From Nitrosomonas sp. (lineage in GTDB: Bacteria > Pseudomonadota > Gammaproteobacteria > Burkholderiales > Nitrosomonadaceae): DNA of 36,226 nucleotides. The stretch is from contig SSFV01000091.1 in the NCBI GenBank assembly GCA_008015565.1, forward strand, positions 1-36,226. The letters run 5' to 3'. This document shows positions 21,370 to 30,069 of this stretch, one piece after another. Each line of letters begins with the position of its first letter. Position 1 is the first letter of the stretch. Under the pieces are notes generated by a model, which did no database searches, was not told where the DNA came from, and saw nothing but the letters and a program-made list of their open reading frames with translations. Made by a program: the position numbers and the translations under genes.

Positions 21370-24015
21370 TTGGAGACTTCAAACAGCCGCATCCAACGCG
21401 CTTTTGCACAATGGGCCAGCATCGCCTATCGTAATGCTTTCTGGGTTCTGTCGATTGCATTAGTGATTGCTATCGTAAGCAGCATTTATATTGCGCGAAA
21501 CCTCGCGATGAACACCGACACAACCGATATGCTTTCCGAAGAGCTGCCGTTTCGCGTCAATCTGAAGCATTACAACAAAACATTTCCGCAAGATATTGAA
21601 ACACTGCTAATTGTGTTGAATGCACCCACACCTGAGCAAGTTCGCTCCGCTACGGAGCGGTTAGCCAGGCAACTTAAACAAGATAGCGCCAATTTTTTTG
21701 AAGTATATTCACCTAGAGTCGATGATTTTACTGCCCGGAACGGCTTGCTTTATCAAAGTATTCCGGAACTCGAACGCATCACCGATAGTCTGGCAGCCGC
21801 TCAGCCTTTGATCACACGTATCACTCAGGACCCCACTTTGACTGCTTTCGCCGATGTTCTAACCGGTGCAGTCGGCGAATTAAACAAGGGCCGCAACATT
21901 GAATTACGTCCCGTGCTGGACGGTGTGAATTCAACGCTAGCGGCGCGCCTTGATGGATCCCCGAAAGCCTTGTCATGGCAGACCATGTTCAGCGGTGAAG
22001 CACAAAAAAATACCTACCAGGAACTCATCATCGTAAAACCAAGGCTCGACTATTCTCAGCTTTTTCCAGCCGAACAATCCATCGCTGCTTTGTATCAAGC
22101 CGCGGAAAGCGTGGGTATCACCGATACAAGTCCAGTGCGTCTGCGCATTACCGGCGAAGTCGCGCTTGCTGAGGACGAACTTAACAGTTCGTTACGTGGC
22201 ATGGAATATGCCGGCCTCATCACGTTCATCCTGGTCGCAGTCGTCCTCTACTTTGCCATGCGCACAGGACGATTAATTCTCAATGTACTGGCTTGCCTGC
22301 TGATGGGTCTTATTCTCACGGCCGCATTTGCTACCGCTGCTGTGGGCCATTTGAACCTGATCTCTATTGCTTTTGCGGTGTTGTATATTGGCTTGGGAGT
22401 GGATTTTGCGATCCACTTTTTGCTACGGTATCGTGAAATGATACAAAATGGTTTGGCGTCTACCGAAGCTATCCGCGCTTCGAGCGGCGATGCCGGCGCA
22501 GCACTTACCGCATGTACCGTCACCAATGCAATTGGTTTTTATGCATTCATCCCTACCGATTATCGTGGCGTTGCGGAACTTGGCATCATTTCCGGCACCG
22601 GCATGATCATCAGCTTATTGGTTACATTTACCATAGGACCGGCACTGCTACGGTATCTGCCGAAACGAGAGCCTGTCAATTCGATTACGAAGAGTTCAAT
22701 AGGTAAAATACTGGAGTTTTCTTTAAAGTGGCGCAGCCCTACTTATAGCATCACTTTGATAGCAACTCTCGCAGCCCTGACGTTATTGCCACAGGTGAGA
22801 TTCGATTATAATTTGCTAAACATGCAGGACCAGGAAGGTGGAGCCGTGCGAACTTTCCGCGAATTGCTGGGCGACCCCGATCTCTCGCCCTGGCATGTCG
22901 CGGTATTGGCCGATAATCTTCAGAAAGCCGAGGTTCTGGCGCAACAATTGAAACAATTGCCTGAAGTAAGCAAGGTTGTAACCATTCGGGATTTTGTACC
23001 CTCTGAGCAGGAAGAAAAATTTTCCCTGATTAAGGAAATGGCGTTGACGATTGGTCCCATTTCCACCGTTCCAGATACCGTAAAAACGAATGACGATCCA
23101 TTAACAGAGCAACATAACGCACTAATCGGACTTAATACGGCCCTGAAGCAATTTGCTGCTAAGCACCCTGACCATTCCGTTACAAAAACCATGAACGCTT
23201 TTACGGCATCGCTTGACACGCTATTTATTCAGCTTGATCAAGCGAGCAATGATGAGAAAAGCAAATTGCTTCAAGCCATAGAACAGGATTGGCTTGCCAT
23301 GTTACCGTTAGCTCTGCAATGCTTGCGAACCGCTACGGAGGCCAGTCCGTTTGAACAAAAAGACCTTCCCGCTGCGCTGAGTGAGCGCTGGCACAGCACG
23401 GCAGGAGAATACCGCTTAGCGGTTTATCCTGCAGAAGATCTGAATGACAATCACGCACTGCGCCGCTTTGTCCTGGCTGTGCAAAAAATCGCGCCACAAG
23501 CCATCGGCGAGCCGGTAATTAGTTTAGAAGCAGGTGAAGCAGTGGTACGGGCATTCATTGAAGCTTTTTCGCTATCGCTGATCGGTGTCGTGATCATTCT
23601 CCTGGTACTCTTGCGCAGCATCCGGTATACCTTGCTGGTGTTACTGCCGCTTTTACTATCCAGCCTGTTCACTGCAGCGTTCACCGTATTGCTCGATACA
23701 CCCTTCAATTTCGCCAATATCATTGCGTTGCCATTATTACTGGGACTCGGAATCGACAGCAGTTTACACATGGTGCATCGTAGCCTGAACAATAAGCTGG
23801 TCAGTGAAATTCTCATTCACACCAGTACTGCCCGCGCCATCTTTTATAGTGCCCTGACCACTTCAGTCAGTTTTGCAAGTCTCATGCTGTCATCGCACCA
23901 AGGCACCGCCAGTATGGGAATATTGCTTACCGTGGGACTAACATTCACACTGATTTGCACACTGGTAATATTACCGGCACTGTTACAAACTCCGTCGTCG
24001 CAAGGAGACCGCTAG
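21370..24015 (+). CDS. hpnN: MMPL/RND-family transporter, HpnN-like (hopanoid-associated); TTG start
   Basis: 881 aa with two MMPL modules (VLYIGLGVDFAIHFLLRYREM; LPLLLGLGIDSSLHMVHRSL). AAAGGT lies upstream of TTG at 21370. The family identity rests on recognition of overall pattern. Confidence 0.75.
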   Translation: METSNSRIQRAFAQWASIAYRNAFWVLSIALVIAIVSSIYIARNLAMNTDTTDMLSEELPFRVNLKHYNKTFPQDIETLLIVLNAPTPEQVRSATERLARQLKQDSANFFEVYSPRVDDFTARNGLLYQSIPELERITDSLAAAQPLITRITQDPTLTAFADVLTGAVGELNKGRNIELRPVLDGVNSTLAARLDGSPKALSWQTMFSGEAQKNTYQELIIVKPRLDYSQLFPAEQSIAALYQAAESVGITDTSPVRLRITGEVALAEDELNSSLRGMEYAGLITFILVAVVLYFAMRTGRLILNVLACLLMGLILTAAFATAAVGHLNLISIAFAVLYIGLGVDFAIHFLLRYREMIQNGLASTEAIRASSGDAGAALTACTVTNAIGFYAFIPTDYRGVAELGIISGTGMIISLLVTFTIGPALLRYLPKREPVNSITKSSIGKILEFSLKWRSPTYSITLIATLAALTLLPQVRFDYNLLNMQDQEGGAVRTFRELLGDPDLSPWHVAVLADNLQKAEVLAQQLKQLPEVSKVVTIRDFVPSEQEEKFSLIKEMALTIGPISTVPDTVKTNDDPLTEQHNALIGLNTALKQFAAKHPDHSVTKTMNAFTASLDTLFIQLDQASNDEKSKLLQAIEQDWLAMLPLALQCLRTATEASPFEQKDLPAALSERWHSTAGEYRLAVYPAEDLNDNHALRRFVLAVQKIAPQAIGEPVISLEAGEAVVRAFIEAFSLSLIGVVIILLVLLRSIRYTLLVLLPLLLSSLFTAAFTVLLDTPFNFANIIALPLLLGLGIDSSLHMVHRSLNNKLVSEILIHTSTARAIFYSALTTSVSFASLMLSSHQGTASMGILLTVGLTFTLICTLVILPALLQTPSSQGDR

Positions 24016-24045
24016 AACAGACTGCAATTCCTTTAAAAGATAATG

Positions 24046-25611
24046 CTAGTGACGATCTTTTGATGCTGGAGTATCCTGCACGGATTCCGAAAGAGGGCGG
24101 ATGGGCGCAATGATGTCTTCTCCTCCGGATGGGGTGTCAATTCCTCTGGCAACATGACTTTTACGGTAACCATACAGAAAATAAAAAATCAACCCTATAC
24201 CGGACCAGATTGGAAAAACCAATTTGGCATCGTTAGGCAGAAATAAAAACAATGTAATGCAACCCGCTACGGCAAGCGGCCCTATCAGCCAAATTGCCGG
24301 CGTCCTGAATGGCCGTGCGCGATGCTTGTCTTTGATGCGCAGAATCATCACCGATAACGCCACAATCATAAAAGCGAATAACGTGCCGGAGTTGGATATA
24401 TCCGCCAATTTACCCACAGGGAAAAAAGCCGCCGCAATGGTTACACCAACGCCCGTTACATAAGTCACGATATGCGGTGTTTTAAAACGCGCATGAATCC
24501 GGCTTAATATTTCAGGCAACAGGCCGTCACGCGACATCACGAAAAAAATTCTGGTCTGGCCGTATAGCATCATCAAAACCACCGATGGTAAAGCCAGAAA
24601 AGCGGTCAATCCAAGCAGGTTACCAAATTTTTCCCATCCAATTTCACGCAAAACCAATGCCAGTGCTTCCCGGGAACAAACCAGCGGTTGTTGCCCGGCG
24701 GCAGCCAGCGACTGGCATTGTTCCGCCAATACCAGCGAACCCGGAACCAATCCTTTACCCGTGCTATCCAGCAACGGTTGTGCGCCAATCGAACCAATCG
24801 CACCCGCCGAGATCAGCAGATAAAAAAACGTGCAAATGCCTAATGAAGCAATTAAACCGATCGGCACATTACGATGCGGATCTTTGGTTTCTTCAGCCGC
24901 GGTCGACACTGCATCAAATCCAACATAAGCAAAAAAAATTGATGACGCCGCCGCAATGACACCGGCTTCGCCCAAAGGCAAAAAAGGCTGAAAATTATCA
25001 ATATTTGCAACCGGTAGCGTCAATGCAATAAAAAGTGTCAACGCCGCAATTTTGATCGCAACCAGAACAGCGTTAAATGCAGCGCTTTCTCGTGTGCCCA
25101 CGACCAAAAGACCTACTACGAAGATACAAATGAAAATTGCCGGCAAATTGATAATACCGCCGGCAAAAGGCCCGTTCGCCAATGCAAAAGGAATTTTGAT
25201 TCCCAAAGAATTGTCGAGCAATCCGACAAAGTAACCAGACCAACCTACAGCAACTGCACTCGCCGCTACCGAATATTCGAGCATCAATGCCCATCCTACC
25301 AGCCATGCGACGAACTCTCCCAAGACCGCGTAGGAATAAGTATACGCAGAACCCGAAACAGGAACCATTGAAGCTAGCTCGGAGTAACAAAGTGCCGCAA
25401 CGATACAAACAAGACTGGCAATAACAAACGATAACATCATCCCGGGACCTGCTTTTTGCGCCGCCTCAGCAGTCAATACAAAAATACCGGTACCAATAAT
25501 CGCACCGACGCCCAGCAGTGTTAATTGCCATGCACCCAGCGAGCGATGCAAGCTCTTCTTTTTTGCTGTTGCCAGAATGGCATCCAGTGATTTGACGCGC
25601 CAGAAAATCAT
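24046..25611 (-). CDS. APC-family amino acid permease
   Basis: LTLLGVGAIIGTGIFVLTAEAAQKAGPG, ASSIFFAYVGFDAVSTAAEETKDPHRNVPIGL, multiple TM segments. Confidence 0.93.
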   Translation of the reverse strand: MIFWRVKSLDAILATAKKKSLHRSLGAWQLTLLGVGAIIGTGIFVLTAEAAQKAGPGMMLSFVIASLVCIVAALCYSELASMVPVSGSAYTYSYAVLGEFVAWLVGWALMLEYSVAASAVAVGWSGYFVGLLDNSLGIKIPFALANGPFAGGIINLPAIFICIFVVGLLVVGTRESAAFNAVLVAIKIAALTLFIALTLPVANIDNFQPFLPLGEAGVIAAASSIFFAYVGFDAVSTAAEETKDPHRNVPIGLIASLGICTFFYLLISAGAIGSIGAQPLLDSTGKGLVPGSLVLAEQCQSLAAAGQQPLVCSREALALVLREIGWEKFGNLLGLTAFLALPSVVLMMLYGQTRIFFVMSRDGLLPEILSRIHARFKTPHIVTYVTGVGVTIAAAFFPVGKLADISNSGTLFAFMIVALSVMILRIKDKHRARPFRTPAIWLIGPLAVAGCITLFLFLPNDAKLVFPIWSGIGLIFYFLYGYRKSHVARGIDTPSGGEDIIAPIRPLSESVQDTPASKDRH

Positions 25612-25831
25612 GAACTCTCTTCCTTTTCGTTAATATCTCTGAAATTCTGGGGGCATAGTGTACAAGAAATGATAGTCAAGTGAAGATAAAATGAAACCCG
25701 GTACCGGAAGTCCCTGACTCTTAAAAAGACTACTATTGATCAGAATTGCCGGTAGCAGATAGCTTCTAAATTCCGAGATTGGAAACAGTTACAATATCTA
25801 AAAATCGCCCCGAAGCTTCGTGCAACGACCC

Positions 25832-26194
25832 TTATTTATAAGGCTTAAAAACCATAGAGCCCGGATAATAAATTTGCCCCCATTTAACTAAAGCTTCCAG
25901 TACCGGTCTTAGATCCTCACCTTTTTTCGTAAGAATATATTGATAACGCAGCGGTTTCTCTTGATAAGCTTGTTGCACAACAATTCCAGCTATTTCCAGC
26001 TTTCTCAGCCGATCCGCTAAGATATTCGTGGCAATCCGCTCGGGTGATGTCATTAACTCTTGATAGCGCTTTTTACCTAACAATAAATCACGAATAATCA
26101 ATAACGTCCATTTATCACCAAGCTGATCTAACGCACAGGCAATCGGACAACAGGAACGTTCAAAAACAGGCCGATCCAAATTCTCTTCCATCAA
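25832..26194 (-). CDS. HxlR-family winged-helix transcriptional regulator
   Basis: CPIACALDQLGDKWTLLIIRDLLLGKKRYQEL, TNILADRLRKLEIAGIV, YILTKKGEDLRPVLEALVKWG. Confidence 0.92.
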   Translation of the reverse strand: MMEENLDRPVFERSCCPIACALDQLGDKWTLLIIRDLLLGKKRYQELMTSPERIATNILADRLRKLEIAGIVVQQAYQEKPLRYQYILTKKGEDLRPVLEALVKWGQIYYPGSMVFKPYK

Positions 26195-26342
26195 ATATTG
26201 AGCCTCATTATGCCAATAAAGTAGCGATTCAATAGAGCATACTGTAAAACATTAGCTTGCAATCAGCAAGTCTTCGCGGTAAAGTTTTTTGCGACATACA
26301 AGTCGCGTCCAGCTAGATGAAACTACAACGAGGATTACTAAC

Positions 26343-27044
26343 ATGCTCAAGCTGTATCAATTTGAACGTACCTGGGGTATCCCCAACTTAAGCCCTTTTT
26401 GCTGTAAAGTCGAAACATATTTACGTATGGCCGGCATTGATTATGAAATCAAACCAGCACTGCCACTGCGCGCGCCAAAGGGTAAATTGCCGTACATCGA
26501 AGATAATGGCTGGAAGTTGGCTGACTCGCGCTTTATCGTCACCTATCTTAAATCAACTTATAGCAATCTAGATCAAGCGTTAAACGAAATGCAGTTGGGC
26601 GCTTCTGTTGCCATACAACGTATGCTTGAAGAACATTTATTTTGGGTTGCGCTGTATTCCCGCTGGCAATATACCGATGAAAACTGGCAGGCTAATAAAC
26701 AAGCCATTTTTGGCAAACTGCCACCAATTATCCGGGATCTTGCTGCAAGCCACACACGTAAAAAAATCCAGCAGCAAATTCTAGGTCATGGAATTGGCAG
26801 ACATCAAACCGATGAAATCTTCGCGCTCGGCAAGCAAGATATTGATGCACTCGCTGCAAGTCTCGGTGATAAACCGTATTTCCTTAACGACCAGCCAACC
26901 ACATTAGACGCCTCGGCATTTGGTATGTTGATCAATATTATCGCTTGCCCAATCGAATCGCCATTAAAAGAATACAGCTTGTCCAAGAATAACCTGGTTC
27001 AATATGTCGAGCGAATCAAGCGCAAATACTATTCGGATTGCTAA
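26343..27044 (+). CDS. Glutathione S-transferase-like protein (metaxin/Tom37-like N-terminal thioredoxin fold); start trimmed to ATG 26343
   Basis: MLKLYQFERTWGIPNLSPFCCKVETYLRMAGIDYEIKPA...KGKLPYIEDNGWKLADSRFIVTYL; C-terminal helical LDASAFGMLINII. Confidence 0.85.
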   Translation: MLKLYQFERTWGIPNLSPFCCKVETYLRMAGIDYEIKPALPLRAPKGKLPYIEDNGWKLADSRFIVTYLKSTYSNLDQALNEMQLGASVAIQRMLEEHLFWVALYSRWQYTDENWQANKQAIFGKLPPIIRDLAASHTRKKIQQQILGHGIGRHQTDEIFALGKQDIDALAASLGDKPYFLNDQPTTLDASAFGMLINIIACPIESPLKEYSLSKNNLVQYVERIKRKYYSDC

Positions 27045-27157
27045 ATAACTTTATATCGCAGGCCTAATTCTGCAAACCAAATGAAATCACAATAAAATGA
27101 GGTAAAATGACCTCGGATGAGTTGAAGACCATAGCTATTGCCGGAGAGGACAGCAAC

Positions 27158-27241
27158 ATGAGTATTCTTATTTTATTAATCATAGCGTTAATTCTATCAT
27201 TTGCTTTCAGCTGCAATCAGGATTCTTACCGCCTCATCTAG
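27158..27241 (+). CDS. Putative 27-aa single-TM small protein (possible in-frame upstream start at 27107, giving 44 aa)
   Basis: GGAGAGG at 27143-27149 lies 8 nt before ATG 27158. Translation: MSILILLIIALILSFAFSCNQDSYRLI, then TAG. Below the ORF-track length cutoff. Confidence 0.45.
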   Translation: MSILILLIIALILSFAFSCNQDSYRLI

Positions 27242-27488
27242 GATGTCAAGCTCCCGATGCTCAAAAAAACCAGTATAAATAAGAGCGGGCCCATCCTTTT
27301 TAGATACAACTGGCTAAATTATCCATCACCTGCCTGTCATGGAATTTTTACAAACACTTGACCAGCTGCGGCGGTAAATTTATTGCACAATTCAATCCAC
27401 ACACCAAGCCATTTGCTTCAATTCCGGCAACAACCATTGAAAATGCAATGCAACAATGATTCTGCAACGCTCACAGGCGGAAATTGAT

Positions 27489-28064
27489 ATGAGTATCTTT
27501 TCGATCCTCGTTCTTTCGTTATTTTTAGGATTAATTGTCGGAGCAGGTGTCGACAAATCGCAAATTCTTCCCATAGCACTCGTATCTGCAGTCATTCTTT
27601 TTATTAACCGGAATAAAATTGGCACCACTGATACCGCGTTACAACCGGATAATGATTTGCAACGAGGCACTGCTTCAGGTAAAAACTATTACACATGGCA
27701 AGAATCGGGGCAATTTACATTTAAAGTGGCAACAAAATCGTTTCAAGGTGCTATTCAGCAATTGCTACAAAAAAATACTGCATGCTCCGATGTAAATTCA
27801 GTTCCCAGAGAACACATTTTTCAAGCTTGTTTGATACCCGACAACGATAATCCTTATAACAACAACGCCATCCGTATTGACATAGATAACCGTACGGTAG
27901 GTTTCTTAAACCTTGATGAGGCTCTCAAGTTCCGTGCTAGGCTTGAAACAAAGGGCTTGTCAAATCAAATCACACTTTGCCGTGCGATCGTGATAGAAGG
28001 TGCTGAAGAAAATGATAAAACGCCCAGTTACAATGTCTGGCTGGACATTGATGCATTCGAATGA
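27489..28064 (+). CDS. HIRAN-domain protein with N-terminal transmembrane segments; start trimmed to ATG 27489
   Basis: MSIFSILVLSLFLGLIVGAG...ILPIALVSAVILFI is hydrophobic. The HIRAN-like part is IFQACLIPDNDNPYNNNAIRIDIDNRTVGFLNLDEALKFRARL...YNVWLDID. Confidence 0.75.
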   Translation: MSIFSILVLSLFLGLIVGAGVDKSQILPIALVSAVILFINRNKIGTTDTALQPDNDLQRGTASGKNYYTWQESGQFTFKVATKSFQGAIQQLLQKNTACSDVNSVPREHIFQACLIPDNDNPYNNNAIRIDIDNRTVGFLNLDEALKFRARLETKGLSNQITLCRAIVIEGAEENDKTPSYNVWLDIDAFE

Positions 28065-28135
28065 CTGAAGTTCTCATTACAAAAGGCGTCAGGTATTCGA
28101 CCCCATGAATCAACTTGAATCAGCAAAAAGCACAA

Positions 28136-28705
28136 TTACTGTCTATTGGAGATCGCGATCAAACTTAACGTATCGGGCAAGAAAGTATTGAATCCTAGGT
28201 GCTTAAGATCATTTTCAGTCCAGTGCGATCGATGATTCTCCAACGGATTTGCCGGAATTTCTTGCTCTATAAACTCGCGTGGCGTACTCACTAACACAAA
28301 GCCACGACAGACACGTTGGCACTCCTGCAAAAAAACATAACCCTCTTCTTTATCGAAGTGTTCCAGAATATCAATTGCCAATACCAGATCGTAACTTCTA
28401 CCACTTAATGTTGGAAGTAACTCGAGCGCATCGCCAATCATGAGATTATTGTAGGAATATTCATGAACGGGGGTGATATAACCGGCAAACCCTTCAATGC
28501 CATCAATGATGATTTTCCAATCTTTTTTATCACGTTGCCGTGCTTCTGTGTCACCAATTTCAAAAAGATTGACATTTTCCAGATTCGTTCGCAATAAAAA
28601 TCCATACTGCCCCATGCCGGTGCCCACATCGAGGACAGCAGCAGGTTTCTGTTGCTCCGAAAAACCAATTATCGTGCTAATTTGATTACTGTAGCTAAAC
28701 GGCAT
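28136..28705 (-). CDS. Class I SAM-dependent methyltransferase
   Basis: AVLDVGTGMGQYGFLLR motif I, SYDLVLAIDILEHFDKEEGYVFLQECQRV. Overlaps the 3' end of the upstream PEP-CTERM gene by 11 nt. Confidence 0.87.
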   Translation of the reverse strand: MPFSYSNQISTIIGFSEQQKPAAVLDVGTGMGQYGFLLRTNLENVNLFEIGDTEARQRDKKDWKIIIDGIEGFAGYITPVHEYSYNNLMIGDALELLPTLSGRSYDLVLAIDILEHFDKEEGYVFLQECQRVCRGFVLVSTPREFIEQEIPANPLENHRSHWTENDLKHLGFNTFLPDTLSLIAISNRQ

Positions 28706-29873
28706 TTTTCTTGTTACGCCATGCTGTTAAACTTAGAATTCCGAGGCCAGTCAGTAGCATAAGGTAGGTTTGCGGCTCAGGAATAAGCGGAGGAATAAAA
28801 ATAGGCTCCGGTGTAAATACGGTATCAGGAGTATACGACAACAAAAAAGCTTGTTGCAGATTATCACCAGCTGTTCCAATACCTACAATTTGCCCATGAT
28901 TATTGATATCGACAACATGAAGATTCTTCCATCCGCCTGCAACAACAACATCGAGCATATTGAGATCTGTTATCCCCCCATGACTGTACAAAAAAGAATG
29001 AAATTCATTGTTCTCCGTACTGGCTTTCCCAATGACTTCACCTAAATTGTTAATATCAGCGGCTTCGCTATAGTAGCCACCCAGCGTACCCAGATCCGTC
29101 ATGTTACTGCCATCCGGATTGGTAAAAAAAGCGTGCAGCGTATTATCTTTAACCGCCGATGTTCCTGCTACCTGTCCAACATCATTGATAGCTTCTGCAG
29201 AACTCGATTTCCCGCCCAAAGTTCCCAGGTCAGTCATACCGTTGCCATTTTGGCCGGTTACAAAAGCATGTACTCTGTCATCAATATATGACATTCCTAC
29301 CACTTGGCCGGAATTATTGATGCCATAGGCTATGCTCTCACTCCCGTCCAACGTGCCTAGATCCGTAACGCCGGCGCCATCGGGACCGGTAATCACAGCA
29401 TGCTGAAATCCATCCGCGGTATAATCGTAACCCGCAATTTGACCGGAATTGTTCATGTCCCGTGGAACCAAGCTGCTGTCCCCATTTTGCCCGAGACTGC
29501 CTAATAAAGTCATTCCCACGCCACCGGGCCCGGTGATGAAAGCACGATAATTGAAATCTGCGTCGTTATAAGCGCCCCACATTTGTCCGGAATCGTTGAT
29601 ACCAAAGGCTCTGAAACTCAACTCATTCATACCGGAACCATCAGGACCGGTAACAAAAGGATAATATATCGTGGAAGCATCTACATCCGCTGAAGCTTCT
29701 CCCAAAACTTGTCCGGAATCATTGATACCATAAACATAACTGCTCAATCCATGCAAAGTCAGTCCCATGATAGACCAATCTGCTTTAACTATTGGTGAGA
29801 TTGAAACAGTAAAAAACCCGGCGATGAAAATTGCGACAAATTTTACTTTCGTTCGTAAATATTGAATACTCAT
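28695..29873 (-). CDS. PEP-CTERM-anchored extracellular HAF-repeat protein, paralog A
   Basis: Signal peptide; seven INxxGQxxG repeat cores; C-terminal sorting signal IPEPQTYLMLLTGLGILSLTAWRNKKNAV. Confidence 0.9.
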   Translation of the reverse strand: MSIQYLRTKVKFVAIFIAGFFTVSISPIVKADWSIMGLTLHGLSSYVYGINDSGQVLGEASADVDASTIYYPFVTGPDGSGMNELSFRAFGINDSGQMWGAYNDADFNYRAFITGPGGVGMTLLGSLGQNGDSSLVPRDMNNSGQIAGYDYTADGFQHAVITGPDGAGVTDLGTLDGSESIAYGINNSGQVVGMSYIDDRVHAFVTGQNGNGMTDLGTLGGKSSSAEAINDVGQVAGTSAVKDNTLHAFFTNPDGSNMTDLGTLGGYYSEAADINNLGEVIGKASTENNEFHSFLYSHGGITDLNMLDVVVAGGWKNLHVVDINNHGQIVGIGTAGDNLQQAFLLSYTPDTVFTPEPIFIPPLIPEPQTYLMLLTGLGILSLTAWRNKKNAV

Positions 29874-30021
29874 GGTGACCCCGCAGGAATGGATGGATTT
29901 ATCGGATCAATTGACGGCGACAAAGTGAAATGCTTACATAATTGTTACTGTGCGGGCATGCTTGCCTGGGATGCAGCTTTGGGGTGCCCGGAAACAATTA
30001 CCCTAGACATGTCCGCGAAAC

Positions 30022-30050
30022 AAAGTACTATAAGCTCAATATACTGTCAA
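30022..30050 (-). promoter_or_regulatory. Sigma70-like promoter for PEP-CTERM paralog A
   Basis: On the minus strand: TTGACA - 17 nt - TACTTT. Closely similar to the promoter upstream of paralog B. Confidence 0.6.
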
Positions 30051-30069
30051 TCCAGAAGACCTGCTGTAA

